Shown: positions 1 to 8,354, numbered from the stretch's first letter. The stretch: 64,000 nucleotides of DNA from Rhodoferax sp. OV413 (GCF_900104385.1 NZ_FNJA01000001.1:408386-472385), one strand, 5' to 3'. A program made the numbers and translations. Notes: generated by a model from the sequence alone, not told the origin.

Positions 1-236
1 CGCGCGCCGCCCACCAGATCGCTGATCTCCAGCTCCAGGCCCTCGGCCCGGAAGTAGCCGAGCTGGTCGGCAATCGTCAGCGGCAAATGGTAGAGCGCAG
101 CCTCGCCGTCCACCGCCAAAGCCAGCTTCACCTTTTCCAGCTTGTTTTGGGCGCGCAGAGCCGGCGCCACCACCGCGGCGGCAACCAAGGCGGTGGAGGC
201 TAAGAAACTGCGTCGGTGGAGTGAAGGTAAAAGCAT
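1..236 (-). CDS. ABC transporter substrate-binding protein, NitT/TauT type (5' part only)
   Basis: Only the first 78 codons lie in the window; the gene runs off the left edge. The N-terminus has an RR-containing signal peptide (LHRRSFLASTALVAAAVVAP) that could be Tat-type. It is followed by KVKLALAVDGEAALYHLPLTIADQLGYFRAEGL split over residues 38-70, the usual first strand and helix of SsuA/TauA/NMT1-like periplasmic proteins that bind sulfonates, nitrate or thiamine precursors. The ligand cannot be told from this fragment. ATG is at 234-236. The region upstream holds the inverted-repeat element and no obvious operon partner. Confidence 0.75.
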   Translation of the reverse strand, partial: MLLPSLHRRSFLASTALVAAAVVAPALRAQNKLEKVKLALAVDGEAALYHLPLTIADQLGYFRAEGLELEISDLVGGA

Positions 237-317
237 GCGGGCGGTGTTTGCCCCAGCTTAGTGCGTGCCCGCCGAATGCACATCGGGACCATCCCCGTGC
301 GGGTTTGTCCGTAACGA

Positions 318-591
318 TGAGAACGTGTTTGCGATTTCTTTGGGGTCGCGTTGGGGTGCAATCGGGATGAGTTGATCGTCAGAGCCCGCAGCATGGGCTC
401 CCTGCCCATGCAAGGGATATGGCGGACAAATCGCCCGATTGCACCCCAACCCGAAGGGCAGGTACCTTTTCGGGCGCTCTGCGTTGTTACAAAACCAGCC
501 AAGGCAGACGCCTTGGCTTGGGTTTTGCGCCTAGCAGCGCATCCCGAAAAGTTACCTGCGCGCCCCCAAAGAAATCGCAAACACGTTCTCA
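318..591. repeat. Nested inverted-repeat element between genes
   Basis: Fills most of the 365-bp gap between the binding-protein gene and recR. The outer arms 318-345 and 564-591 are a perfect 28-bp inverted repeat. Inside lie two further hairpins side by side: a perfect 17-bp pair (350-366 with 434-450) and a 17-bp pair with one mismatch (458-474 with 543-559). Each has its own smaller inner palindrome (CATGGG/CCCATG near 392-412; CCAGCCAAGGC near 495-521). No credible reading frame crosses it. It could fold as a branched RNA or cruciform DNA. Similar noncoding palindromic elements are common in Comamonadaceae; function unknown. Confidence 0.75.
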
Positions 592-601
592 GGCCTACGG
601 G

Positions 602-1192
602 TTAACGCCGATCTACAAACGCATGGGCGATGGTGCCCAGATCCACGTATTCCAGCTCGCTGCCCACGGGCACGCCGCGCGCCAGCCGGGTTACTTGCAG
701 GCCGCGCGCCTTCAGCGCCACGCTGATCACATGGGCCGTGGCCTCGCCCTCGGCGGTGAAATTGGTGGCCAGAATCACCTCTTGCACCAGGCCATTGCTG
801 GCGCGGTCAATCAATTTCTGCAAACCAATATCCTTGGGCCCCACGCCATCCAGAGGGCTGATCTTGCCCATCAGCACAAAGTACAGGCCCTTGTAAGCCG
901 CCGTGCGCTCTACCGCCGACTGGTCGGCCGGGTTCTCGACCACGCACAGCTTGGAGGCATCGCGGCCCTCGTCCTGGCAGGTATCGCAGATGTCTTCTTC
1001 GGTGAAGGTATGGCAGAGCGCGCAGTGCTTCACATTGCCGGCCGCCTGCATCAAGGCCTGGGCCAGCATCTGCGCGCCCTCGCGGTCGTGCTGCAGCAAA
1101 TGGAAAGCCATGCGCGAAGCCGACTTCACCCCCACGCCCGGCAAGCGGCGCAAGCCCTGGATCAAGGCATTCAGCGCACTGGTATCAGCCAT
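602..1192 (-). CDS. recR: Recombination mediator protein RecR
   Basis: 196 aa, normal length for RecR, which acts with RecO (and RecF) to load RecA on gapped single-stranded DNA. The N-terminal helix-hairpin-helix reads [20 protein letters not shown]. The zinc finger cysteines are C57, C60, C69 and C72 (CALC...CDTC). A TOPRIM domain follows ([14 protein letters not shown]), ending in the conserved [14 protein letters not shown]. It is the last gene of the minus-strand dnaX-ybaB-recR cluster, an arrangement conserved in many proteobacteria. A dispersed repeat copy lies between it and ybaB. Confidence 0.97.
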   Translation of the reverse strand: MADTSALNALIQGLRRLPGVGVKSASRMAFHLLQHDREGAQMLAQALMQAAGNVKHCALCHTFTEEDICDTCQDEGRDASKLCVVENPADQSAVERTAAYKGLYFVLMGKISPLDGVGPKDIGLQKLIDRASNGLVQEVILATNFTAEGEATAHVISVALKARGLQVTRLARGVPVGSELEYVDLGTIAHAFVDRR

Positions 1193-1224
1193 CCAGCCCT
1201 TTCGTCCGGGATGCTACATTTTCA

Positions 1225-1271
1225 GTAGCTTCCCCCGCAGATTCCATAAGCGCTAGCGGCCTGAAAAGCAT
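1225..1271 (+). repeat. Dispersed ~48-bp repeat, copy a
   Basis: Copy of the window-wide family with core TAGCT-CCCGCGCA ... AAGCGCTAGAGGCCT-AAAA. Here it reads AGTAGCTTCCCCCGCAG, then ATAAGCGCTAGCGGCCTGAA, in the short gap between recR and ybaB. Confidence 0.7.
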
Positions 1272-1275
1272 GCAA

Positions 1276-1608
1276 TCAGAACGGGAACTTCATGCCGCCG
1301 GGCAAACCAGGCATGCCTGCTGTCAGCTTGCCCATTTTTTCCTGGCTGGTTTCTTCGGCCTTGCGCACGGCAGCGTTGAAGGCGGCGGCCACCAGGTCTT
1401 CCAGCATGTCCTTGTCGTCGGCCAGCAGGCTGGGATCGATGGTGATGCGCTTGACATCGTGCTTGCAGGTCATCACGACCTTGACCAGGCCGGCGCCGGA
1501 TTCGCCGGTGACTTCGATGAAAGCCAGTTCGTCCTGGGCCTTCTTCATGTTGTCCTGCATCGCCTGGGCTTGCTTCATCAGGCCGGCGAGTTGTCCCTTG
1601 TTGAACAT
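1276..1608 (-). CDS. YbaB/EbfC family nucleoid-associated protein
   Basis: 110 aa, starting [20 protein letters not shown], the typical amphipathic first helix of YbaB/EbfC. The conserved middle ([21 protein letters not shown]) and the tail ending in [10 protein letters not shown] are also present. The family forms small DNA-binding dimers that coat the nucleoid; the cellular role is still loosely defined. It lies 20 bp downstream of dnaX and upstream of recR on the same strand, so co-transcription is likely. Confidence 0.95.
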   Translation of the reverse strand: MFNKGQLAGLMKQAQAMQDNMKKAQDELAFIEVTGESGAGLVKVVMTCKHDVKRITIDPSLLADDKDMLEDLVAAAFNAAVRKAEETSQEKMGKLTAGMPGLPGGMKFPF

Positions 1609-1628
1609 GGTATTTCCTTAGATAAAAA

Positions 1629-3428
1629 TTAAAGTGGTTTGAGGGTGCCGGGCACGATTTTCGCGCCGTAGTCGCGCATGAGGGACTGCACCAGCGGATC
1701 CCCCATGATGATCTCTTCCGCGATGCGCTGCTTTTCATTCGCCGCCGCCGCATTGCGCTTGGCCGGGCTGTCGGCGACGCTGCCGACTTCGACCTCCAGC
1801 GTGGCATTCGGCGTGATGGCGTCCAGGGCCACGCGCAGGCGCTCGCGGCTCATGGGCTGGCTCAGGGATTCGCGTTCGATGCGCAGCCGCCAATGGCTGC
1901 CGTCTACCGCCACCAGCTGGGACTGCAAGGCCAGTTCGCGCACCAAGCCGCCCACGGCATCGGCCGCCACCAGTTGCTGCACCGTGGCGTACCAGTAGTC
2001 GCCATCTGCGGTGTGCACCGGCGCCGCGGCAACCGGGACGGGGCGCGCTTGCAGGCGCTCGCTGGGTTCGCTCTGGACGCGCACGGGCAGTTCCTGCACC
2101 GCTGGCGCTGGCGCTGGAGCCGGCACAGGTGCGGGGGCGACCGCTACCGGCGCTGCAGGTGGCGCTGGAACTGGGGATATCGGGGTCGGTGTCGCCTCGG
2201 CCACGGCGGCTTTGGCCGCAACCACCGGAGCTGCCACGGGGGCCGGTACAGGAGCTGGCAAGGGCAGCGGCGCGCGCGCCGCTGGTTCAATCAGAGTTTT
2301 TTTTTCCGCTGAAGCCCGTACCGCGCTGCCCGGCTTGAAAGCCAGCAGCCGCAGCAGCACCATGGTCAGCGCCGCGTATTCGTCCGGGGCCAGGCCCAGC
2401 TCGGCACGGCCGTGCAGGCACATGCTGTACAGCAGCTGGGTCTCATCGGCCGGCATGGCAGCGGCCAGCCGGGCGGTGTCGGCGGCTTCGGGGTCGCTGT
2501 CATCGGCTGCGGTACCAGGCACGGCCTGGAGCACCGCCATGCGTTGCAGCACAGCGGTCATTTCTTCGAGGGTGGAGGCGGCGCTCAGGCCGTTCAGGCG
2601 CAAGGCCTCGGCCGTTTCGACCACGGTTTTACCGTCGCCCTGGGCCAGCGCATCGATAAGGCGGAGCACATAGCTGCGGTCCACACTGCCCAGCATCTGG
2701 CGCACCGTGGCTTCTTGCAGCTGGCCGTTGCCAAAGGCAATCGCCTGGTCGGTCAAGGACAAGGCGTCGCGCATCGAGCCGCGTGCGGCCCGCGACAGCA
2801 GACGCAAAGCCCCGGTTTCGGCCTGCACGCCTTCGGTTGCCAGCACCTGGGTCAGGTGCGACAGCACGGTTTCAGGCGCCATGGGGCGCAGGTTGAACTG
2901 CAGGCAGCGCGACAGCACGGTGACCGGCACTTTCTGCGGGTCGGTGGTGGCCAGCACGAACTTCAGGTATTCGGGCGGCTCTTCCAGGGTTTTCAGCATC
3001 GCGTTGAACGCGGTGTTGGTCAGCATGTGCACTTCGTCGATCATGAAGACCTTGAAGCGGCCCTGCACCGGCTTGTAAACCGCCTGCTCCAGCAGGGCCT
3101 GGACTTCGTCCACCCCGCGGTTCGAGGCCGCATCCAGCTCGGTGTAATCAACAAACCGGCCGCTATCAATATCAGTGCAGGCTGTGCAGACTCCACAAGG
3201 GCTGGCAGTTATTCCGCCTGTGCCGTCTACGCCCTGGCAGTTGAGCGACTTGGCCAGAATCCGCGACACCGTGGTCTTGCCCACGCCGCGGGTGCCGGTG
3301 AACAAATAGGCGTGGTGCAGGCGCTGGGTGGTGAGCGCATTGCTTAGGGCCTGCACCACGTGCTCCTGCCCCACCATTTCAGTGAAATTATGCGGACGGT
3401 ACTTGCGGGCGAGCACGAGATAAGACAT
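1629..3428 (-). CDS. dnaX: DNA polymerase III subunit gamma/tau
   Basis: 599 aa clamp-loader ATPase. Walker A is GTRGVGKT at residues 45-52; zinc-binding cysteines are C64, C78, C81 and C84; Walker B is MIDEVH around 129-134; then come the arginine-finger/SRC region (LSRCLQFNL) and the lid and collar domains. From about 380 to 480 it is a Pro/Ala/Val-rich linker, then the tau-specific C-terminal domain that binds DnaB and the alpha subunit. Codons 375-377 (GAA AAA AAA) plus the next base form an A9 run; both alternative frames stop within a few codons (see the slippage site), which would release a gamma-like product of about 380 aa. Confidence 0.97.
   Translation of the reverse strand: MSYLVLARKYRPHNFTEMVGQEHVVQALSNALTTQRLHHAYLFTGTRGVGKTTVSRILAKSLNCQGVDGTGGITASPCGVCTACTDIDSGRFVDYTELDAASNRGVDEVQALLEQAVYKPVQGRFKVFMIDEVHMLTNTAFNAMLKTLEEPPEYLKFVLATTDPQKVPVTVLSRCLQFNLRPMAPETVLSHLTQVLATEGVQAETGALRLLSRAARGSMRDALSLTDQAIAFGNGQLQEATVRQMLGSVDRSYVLRLIDALAQGDGKTVVETAEALRLNGLSAASTLEEMTAVLQRMAVLQAVPGTAADDSDPEAADTARLAAAMPADETQLLYSMCLHGRAELGLAPDEYAALTMVLLRLLAFKPGSAVRASAEKKTLIEPAARAPLPLPAPVPAPVAAPVVAAKAAVAEATPTPISPVPAPPAAPVAVAPAPVPAPAPAPAVQELPVRVQSEPSERLQARPVPVAAAPVHTADGDYWYATVQQLVAADAVGGLVRELALQSQLVAVDGSHWRLRIERESLSQPMSRERLRVALDAITPNATLEVEVGSVADSPAKRNAAAANEKQRIAEEIIMGDPLVQSLMRDYGAKIVPGTLKPL
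2265..2306 (-). promoter_or_regulatory. Candidate programmed frameshift/slippage site in dnaX
   Basis: On the coding (minus) strand, nine A residues (2305-2297) sit in GAA AAA AAA ACT. A -1 shift reads AAC TCT GAT TGA; a +1 shift reads CTC TGA. Both stop at once, giving a protein of roughly 378-380 residues that ends just after the ATPase/collar domains, where gamma ends. Twelve nucleotides after the A run is a perfect 20-nt palindrome at 2284-2265 (8-bp GC stem, 4-nt loop), a plausible ribosome stimulator. E. coli uses ribosomal -1 shifting and Thermus an A9 transcriptional slippage site; which applies here cannot be told. Confidence 0.65.
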
Positions 3429-3470
3429 GCGGGGATTCTAAAGGGCTGGCCGCCCCGTTTCGGCGCGTGG

Positions 3471-4748
3471 CTAGCCGTCGATCAGGATCGCACGAAAGTC
3501 GTTCACATTGGTCAGGGTGGGCCCGGTGATGACTGAATCGCCCAAGGCCTGGAAGAAGCTGTGCGCGTCGTTGTTGTCCAGGCTGCTGCGCGGGTTGGTG
3601 CCCAGCGCCCAGGCGCGCTGCAGCGTGTCGGGGGCCATACTGGCGCCGGCGATCTCCTCGGCACCGTCCACGCCGTCGGTATCTGCCGCCAGGGCGTACA
3701 CCCCGGCCAGACCGTCCAGGGCGATGGCCAGCGACAGCAAAAACTCCACATTGCGCCCGCCTCGGCCCTTGCCGCGCAGGGTCACCGTGGTTTCGCCGCC
3801 GGACAGCAACACGCAGGGTGTGCTGAACGGCTGGCCATGCACGGCAACCTGCCGGGCGATGCCGGCCAGCGCCTTGCCGATGTCGCGGGCTTCGCCCTCC
3901 AGGCTGTCGCCCAGAATGTACGGGGTGACGCCCGCGTCGCGCGCCACCCGGGCTGCAGCCTCCAGCGCCATCTGCGGCGCGGTGATCTTCCGCGTCTGGT
4001 TGCCCTGCAAGCGCGGATCGCCGGGTTTGACGGTCTCGCCCTCGCCGCTTTCCAGCAAGGCGCGCACTGCCGGTGGAATGTCGATTTGGTAGCGCTGCAC
4101 GATGGCCAGCGCGTCGGCGCAGGTCGTCGGGTCGGCCACCGTGGGGCCGGAGGCGATGTCGATGGGGTTGTCGCCCGGCACGTCGGAAATCAGCAGGGTC
4201 AGCAGCTGCGCTGGATGGCAGACCGCGGCCAGGCGCCCGCCCTTGAGGCTGGACAGATGGCGGCGCACGCAGTTCATCTCGGCAATGCTGGCGCCGCTTT
4301 TCAGCAGCGCGGTATTGACGGCCTGCTTGTCGGCCAAGGTCAGGCCCGCGCCCGGCGCCACCAGCAGCGACGAGCCGCCGCCAGAGATCAGCGCGATCAC
4401 CAGGTCATCCGCCGTCAGGCCCGTGACCAGTTGGCGGATGCGTTCTGCCGCCTGCATCCCGGCCGCATCCGGCACCGGGTGCGCGGCCTGCACGATCTCG
4501 ATACGCTGGCACGGCACCTCGTAGCCGTAGCGGGTGACCACCAGGCCTTCCAGCGGGCCGGCCCAGTGGTCTTCCAGCGCCCGCGCCATCGCGGCCGAGG
4601 CCTTGCCCGCGCCGATGACGATGGTGCGGCCCTTAGGTGGCGACGGCAGATGCGGCGGCAGACACAGCGCAGGCTGGGCCGCGGCCACGGCCGCATCGAA
4701 CATGCGGCGCAGCAGCTGGGTCCGGTCCGTTGCGGGCGTGGCCGCCAT
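3471..4748 (-). CDS. ttuD: Glycerate 2-kinase, MOFRL family (TtuD-like)
   Basis: 425 aa with the family's N-terminal DUF4147 domain (GRTIVIGAGKASAAMARAL; LISGGGSSLLVAPG as the glycine-rich phosphate loop) and C-terminal MOFRL domain (LLSGGETTVTLRGKGRGGRN; AADTDGVDG). Proteins of this family are often labelled hydroxypyruvate reductase but phosphorylate D-glycerate to 2-phosphoglycerate. It starts 1 bp after the garR stop codon, so the two are surely co-translated. It completes the glucarate route, passing its carbon to lower glycolysis. Confidence 0.92.
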   Translation of the reverse strand: MAATPATDRTQLLRRMFDAAVAAAQPALCLPPHLPSPPKGRTIVIGAGKASAAMARALEDHWAGPLEGLVVTRYGYEVPCQRIEIVQAAHPVPDAAGMQAAERIRQLVTGLTADDLVIALISGGGSSLLVAPGAGLTLADKQAVNTALLKSGASIAEMNCVRRHLSSLKGGRLAAVCHPAQLLTLLISDVPGDNPIDIASGPTVADPTTCADALAIVQRYQIDIPPAVRALLESGEGETVKPGDPRLQGNQTRKITAPQMALEAAARVARDAGVTPYILGDSLEGEARDIGKALAGIARQVAVHGQPFSTPCVLLSGGETTVTLRGKGRGGRNVEFLLSLAIALDGLAGVYALAADTDGVDGAEEIAGASMAPDTLQRAWALGTNPRSSLDNNDAHSFFQALGDSVITGPTLTNVNDFRAILIDG

Positions 4749-4749
4749 A

Positions 4750-5661
4750 TCAGGTCCCGGCGACGGCGTGGCCGGCCATCAGTTCCAGCGCCTTGACCAA
4801 GGCCGAGTGGTCCAGGTCGGCCATGCCATTGGCCGCGCAGACCTGCATCAGCTGGGCCGCGCCGGCGGTTTGCGGCAGGGCCACGCCCAGCTCACGCGCG
4901 CCCTGCAAGGCCAGGCCCAGGTCCTTTTGGTGCAGGCGGATGCGGAAGCCGGGGTCGAAGGTGCGCTTGACCATGCGGTCGCCGTGCACTTCCAGAATCC
5001 GGCTGGAGGCGAAACCGCCCATCAGCGCCTGGCGCACCTTGGCCGGGTCGGCGCCAGCTTTGCTGGCAAACAACAGGGCCTCGCCCACGGCGGCGATGTT
5101 CAGCGCCACGATGATCTGGTTGGCCACCTTGGTGGTCTGGCCGTCGCCATTGCCGCCGACCAGGGTGATGTTCTTGCCCATCAGCTCCAGCAAGGGGCGC
5201 ACCGTCTCGAACGCCGCCTCGGGGCCGCCGCACATGATGGTCAGCGAAGCGGCCTTGGCGCCGACTTCGCCGCCCGATACCGGCGCATCGATGTAGTCGG
5301 CGCCCAGGGCGTTGATCTTCTGCGCGAAAGCCTTGGTGGCGATGGGCGAAATCGAGCTCATGTCGACGATGATCTTGCGGCTGCTGCCGTCTTCCATCAG
5401 GCTGCCGGCGGCCAGGCCTGTGGCGATGCCGTCCTCGCCAAACAGCACAGATTCCACGTCGGGGGTGTCGGGCACCATGGTGAACACGATGTCGGCATTG
5501 CGCGCCACCTCGGCGGCGCTGGCGCAGCGCGTGGCGCTGGACTCGGCAATGCTGGGATGCACCTTGCGCGGCGCGTGGAAGAACACCTGGTGGCCGGCAT
5601 TGACCAGATGCAAAGCCATGGGCGCGCCCATGATGCCGAGACCGATAAATCCTAATTTCAT
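4750..5661 (-). CDS. garR: 2-hydroxy-3-oxopropionate (tartronate semialdehyde) reductase
   Basis: 303 aa beta-hydroxyacid dehydrogenase. The Rossmann motif GFIGLGIMGAPMA is at residues 4-16, the substrate-binding loop is DAPVSGGEVGAKAASLTIMCGG, and the catalytic lysine lies in GDGQTTKVANQI. The C-terminal helical domain includes KDLGLALQGARELGVALP. It reduces tartronate semialdehyde, made by the aldolase next door, to D-glycerate. The AGGAG ribosome binding site five bases before the ATG lies inside a copy of the dispersed repeat (5659-5707). Confidence 0.9.
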   Translation of the reverse strand: MKLGFIGLGIMGAPMALHLVNAGHQVFFHAPRKVHPSIAESSATRCASAAEVARNADIVFTMVPDTPDVESVLFGEDGIATGLAAGSLMEDGSSRKIIVDMSSISPIATKAFAQKINALGADYIDAPVSGGEVGAKAASLTIMCGGPEAAFETVRPLLELMGKNITLVGGNGDGQTTKVANQIIVALNIAAVGEALLFASKAGADPAKVRQALMGGFASSRILEVHGDRMVKRTFDPGFRIRLHQKDLGLALQGARELGVALPQTAGAAQLMQVCAANGMADLDHSALVKALELMAGHAVAGT

Positions 5662-5707
5662 AGCTACTCCTGCAGATAGATAGCGCGCTAGCGCCTGTTT
5701 TGGTTTA
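5659..5707 (+). repeat. Dispersed ~48-bp repeat, copy b (carries the garR ribosome binding site)
   Basis: Reads CATAGCTACTCCTGCAGA, then TAGCGCGCTAGCGCCTGTTTT. On the minus strand the same bases give GCAGGAGTAGCTATG, i.e. the Shine-Dalgarno and start codon of garR, so the repeat is functionally part of the operon. Confidence 0.7.
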
Positions 5708-5712
5708 AAAAA

Positions 5713-6501
5713 TTAGTAGCCACCCGCGCTGGCGGGCGCTGTCTTGGCGCGCATCTTGGCCACCACCTGCTGGGCGCCGGCCGCCATCAGCCGCGCGTCC
5801 GAGCTAACGGTGACAAACTGGAAGCCCTTGGCAATCCGCGCCAGCGCGCCTTCGGGCGTGCCGTTGTGGATGCCGGCCACCACGCCATGGGCTTTGGCCC
5901 GGGCCAGGATGTGGTCGATGGCCTCGGCGGCCTTGGGATCGACTTCGTCGAACACCGGGCGGCAGCCCAGCGCCAGCGACAAGTCCGACGGGCCGATGTA
6001 GATCGCATCCAACCCTTCGACGGACAGGATGTCGTCCAGGTTGTCCAGCGCCTTGGCGGTTTCGATCATGGCGAAGGTGACGATGGTGTCGTTGGCCTGC
6101 TCCGGGTAGTCGGCGCCGCTGTACAGCAACGCCCGCACCGGGCCAAAGCTGCGCGTGCCGCGCGGTGCATAGTGTGTGTAGGCGACCAGCTTTTGCGCAT
6201 CCTCGCGGGTGTTGACCATGGGGCAGATCACGCCGTAGGCGCCCGCGTCCAGCGTCTTCATCAGGATGCCGGGCTCCAGCCAGGGCACGCGTACCACCGG
6301 CACGGTGTCGGTCGTCGAGATGGCTTGCAGCATGGGCAGCATGGCCTGGTAGTCGACCATGCCGTGCTGCAGGTCGATGGTGAGAGAGTCCCAGCCCTGG
6401 TGGGCCATGGTCTCCGCCGAAAAGCTGTTCGGTATGGCCAGCCAACCATTGACGGCGGCGCCACCCGACTTCCACAGCGTGCGTAAGCGGTTCTCTCTCA
6501 T
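5713..6501 (-). CDS. garL: HpcH/HpaI aldolase, probable 5-keto-4-deoxy-D-glucarate aldolase
   Basis: 262 aa class II aldolase. Motifs include WDSLTIDLQHGMVDY (active-site His and acid), VRVPWLEPGILMKTLDAGAYGVICPMVNT, and FAMIETAKALDNLDDIL with the metal-ligand Glu. IYIGPSDLSLALG follows. GarL splits 5-keto-4-deoxy-glucarate into pyruvate and tartronate semialdehyde; this role is inferred from its place between gudD and garR. The ATG at 6501 was chosen because AAGGAG lies 6 nt upstream; a longer frame to 6552 has no such site. Related HpaI-type aldolases act on other keto-diacids, so the substrate is contextual. Confidence 0.88.
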   Translation of the reverse strand: MRENRLRTLWKSGGAAVNGWLAIPNSFSAETMAHQGWDSLTIDLQHGMVDYQAMLPMLQAISTTDTVPVVRVPWLEPGILMKTLDAGAYGVICPMVNTREDAQKLVAYTHYAPRGTRSFGPVRALLYSGADYPEQANDTIVTFAMIETAKALDNLDDILSVEGLDAIYIGPSDLSLALGCRPVFDEVDPKAAEAIDHILARAKAHGVVAGIHNGTPEGALARIAKGFQFVTVSSDARLMAAGAQQVVAKMRAKTAPASAGGY

Positions 6502-6682
6502 GGATGCTCCTTGGTAAAAAAGCCGGGTGTGTAGCGCGTATGCAGCTTTCAACTCATACGTCGTCTGACAACATGATCAACTATCACCGATTTTGATCCA
6601 AATTTATTTAAGGGTTTCTACTTAAAAACCTTCATTTTTAGTAACAAACCCCATCAAACCCCATAAGTTGTACGATGACATA

Positions 6683-6726
6683 AGAAATAAAAAAGCCACG
6701 CACACCGCTACTGGGCGTGCGTGGCT
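6683..6726 (-). terminator. Rho-independent terminator after gudD
   Basis: A perfect 10-bp stem (AGCCACGCAC at 6694-6703 with GTGCGTGGCT at 6717-6726) is followed on the minus strand by a T-rich tract (6693-6683). It lies between gudD and garL and could limit read-through, making garL-garR-ttuD less expressed or separately started. Confidence 0.8.
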
Positions 6727-6749
6727 GATAACGGTAGCGAGCGCGGCGC

Positions 6750-8084
6750 TTAACGGTCGAGCGCCGGGCGCTTGGGGTCGAACTTCCAGCCCGGCACCAG
6801 GTATTGCATGGCCATGGCGTCGTCGCGCGATCCCAGGCCGTGCTGCTTGTACAACTGGTGGGCTTTTTCCACCTCGGCCATGTCCAGCTCTACGCCCAGA
6901 CCCGGCTTCTTGGGCACCTGCACCAGGCCGCCGACGATTTGCAGCGGGTCCTTGGTCAGGCGCTGGCCGTCCTGCCAGATCCAGTGCGTGTCGATGGCGG
7001 TGACCCGGCCCGGCGCGGCCGCGCCGACATGGGTGAACATGGCCAGGGACACGTCGAAATGGTTGTTCGAATGTGAACCCCAGGTCAGCCCCCAGTCGCG
7101 GCAGGTCTGCGCCACGCGCACCGAGCCGGCCATGGTCCAGAAATGCGGGTCGGCCAGCGGAATGTCCACCGACTGCAGCGACAGCGCGTGGCTCAGCTGG
7201 CGCCAGTCGGTGGCGATCATGTTGGTCGCGGTGGGCAGGCCGGTGGCGCGGCGGAACTCGGCCATCACCTCGCGGCCCGAAAAGCCGTCTTCGGCACCGC
7301 AGGGGTCTTCGGCATAGGCAACCACGCCGCGCATATCGCGCATCAGGCGGATCGCATCCTTCAGCAGCCAGCCGCCGTTAGGGTCCAGCGTGACGCGGGC
7401 TTGGGGGAAGCGCTCGTGCAAGGCGACGATGGCCTCGATCTCCTCGTCAGCCCGCAGCGCGCCGCCCTTGAGCTTGAAGTCGTTGAAGCCGTAACGCTCG
7501 TAGGCTGCCTCGGCCAAGCGCACGATGGCCTCGGGCGTCATCGCCTTTTCATGGCGCAGGCGCGACCAGGCGTTGTCGGCACCGGGCTCGCTGGCATAGG
7601 GCAGATCGGTCTTGACCTTGTCGCCCACATAGAACAGGTAGCCCAGCATCTCCACCGCATCGCGCTGCTGGCCTTCGCCCAGCAAGGCTGCCACCGGCAC
7701 CTCCAGGTGCTGGCCCAACAGGTCCAGCAAGGCCGATTCGATGGCCGTGACCGCATGGATGGTGGTGCGCAGGTCAAAGGTCTGCAGGCCGCGGCCGCCG
7801 CTGTCTCGGTCGGCAAACTGCTTTTGCACCTGCTGCAGCACGCGCTGGTGCGAGCCAATCGGCTGGCCGACGACCAGGGGGCGCGCATCTTCCAGGGTCT
7901 GGCGGATTTTCTCGCCGCCGGGCACTTCGCCCACGCCGGTGCGGCCGGCGTTGTCGGTCAGTATCAGCAGATTGCGGGTAAAGAACGGGCCGTGGGCGCC
8001 GCTGAGGTTCAGCAGCATGCTGTCGCGCCCGGCGACAGGGATTACGCGCAACTCGGTAATGACGGGGGTGGAATAAGTGGACAT
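6750..8084 (-). CDS. gudD: D-glucarate dehydratase
   Basis: 444 aa enolase-superfamily enzyme of the GlucD subgroup. The catalytic KxK motif is K204-L-K206, metal ligands include D234/N236, E259/D260 and N288, and the catalytic histidine is in GSHSNNHFD near residue 338. It dehydrates D-glucarate (or L-idarate) to 5-keto-4-deoxy-glucarate, the first step of the route completed by garL, garR and ttuD downstream. A TGTTA-N4-TAACA operator-like palindrome lies about 53 bp upstream. Confidence 0.95.
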   Translation of the reverse strand: MSTYSTPVITELRVIPVAGRDSMLLNLSGAHGPFFTRNLLILTDNAGRTGVGEVPGGEKIRQTLEDARPLVVGQPIGSHQRVLQQVQKQFADRDSGGRGLQTFDLRTTIHAVTAIESALLDLLGQHLEVPVAALLGEGQQRDAVEMLGYLFYVGDKVKTDLPYASEPGADNAWSRLRHEKAMTPEAIVRLAEAAYERYGFNDFKLKGGALRADEEIEAIVALHERFPQARVTLDPNGGWLLKDAIRLMRDMRGVVAYAEDPCGAEDGFSGREVMAEFRRATGLPTATNMIATDWRQLSHALSLQSVDIPLADPHFWTMAGSVRVAQTCRDWGLTWGSHSNNHFDVSLAMFTHVGAAAPGRVTAIDTHWIWQDGQRLTKDPLQIVGGLVQVPKKPGLGVELDMAEVEKAHQLYKQHGLGSRDDAMAMQYLVPGWKFDPKRPALDR

Positions 8085-8136
8085 AAGTAATCTCTGCTGC
8101 TTCTAATGGGAGTAGTTTGGAAATCCTGAATGCCGA

Positions 8137-8150
8137 TGTTAACGATAACA
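8137..8150. promoter_or_regulatory. LacI/GntR-type operator candidate upstream of gudD
   Basis: TGTTAACGATAACA, a TGTTA-N4-TAACA palindrome that resembles the gluconate GntR operator of E. coli (ATGTTACCGGTAACAT). Its position 53-66 bp upstream of the gudD start fits a repressor site. No matching regulator gene lies in the window. Confidence 0.5.
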
Positions 8151-8256
8151 AACCTACAAAGCAAGGCTTGCTGCGTACGCATTCTCAGGACAAGAGAGAC
8201 TTACAGGGAGATACAGCCCAAAAAGCAGATGGGCTCGCGCGTCGCTTACAATACTG

Positions 8257-8354
8257 CTTGACGGGCCTTCCCGCATGGTGAAGCGGCCAACCGGGTCAGG
8301 TGGGGAACCAAGCAGCCCTAACTGTGGAGCCAGTGCCGGGGTAAGGTTCGTCAA
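8257..8354 (+). ncRNA. ffs: Signal recognition particle RNA (4.5S, small bacterial type)
   Basis: The apical domain carries the conserved GGTCAGGTGGGGAACCAAGC followed by AGCC, matching the Ffh-binding loops of 4.5S RNA. The ends pair: GACG..CCTT.CCC near 8260-8272 with GGGGTAAGG..CGTC at 8338-8352. TACAAT at 8247-8252 is a likely -10 box just before the 5' end. End points are estimated from the stem. It is divergent from gudD and about 5 kb from dnaX. Confidence 0.85.

Noticed and set aside
419-1228. Long plus-strand open frame across the inverted-repeat element and recR
   Set aside because: It is antisense to recR, and its sequence is rich in His, Gln and Arg as expected for a shadow frame.
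3160-3230. Possible further copy of the dispersed repeat inside dnaX (GCTATCAATATCAGTGCAGG)
   Set aside because: Only a few core bases agree; the residues encoded are the conserved zinc-binding region of DnaX.
8154-8354. 66-codon minus frame opposite the SRP RNA
   Set aside because: It is the antisense of the RNA gene and has no family resemblance.
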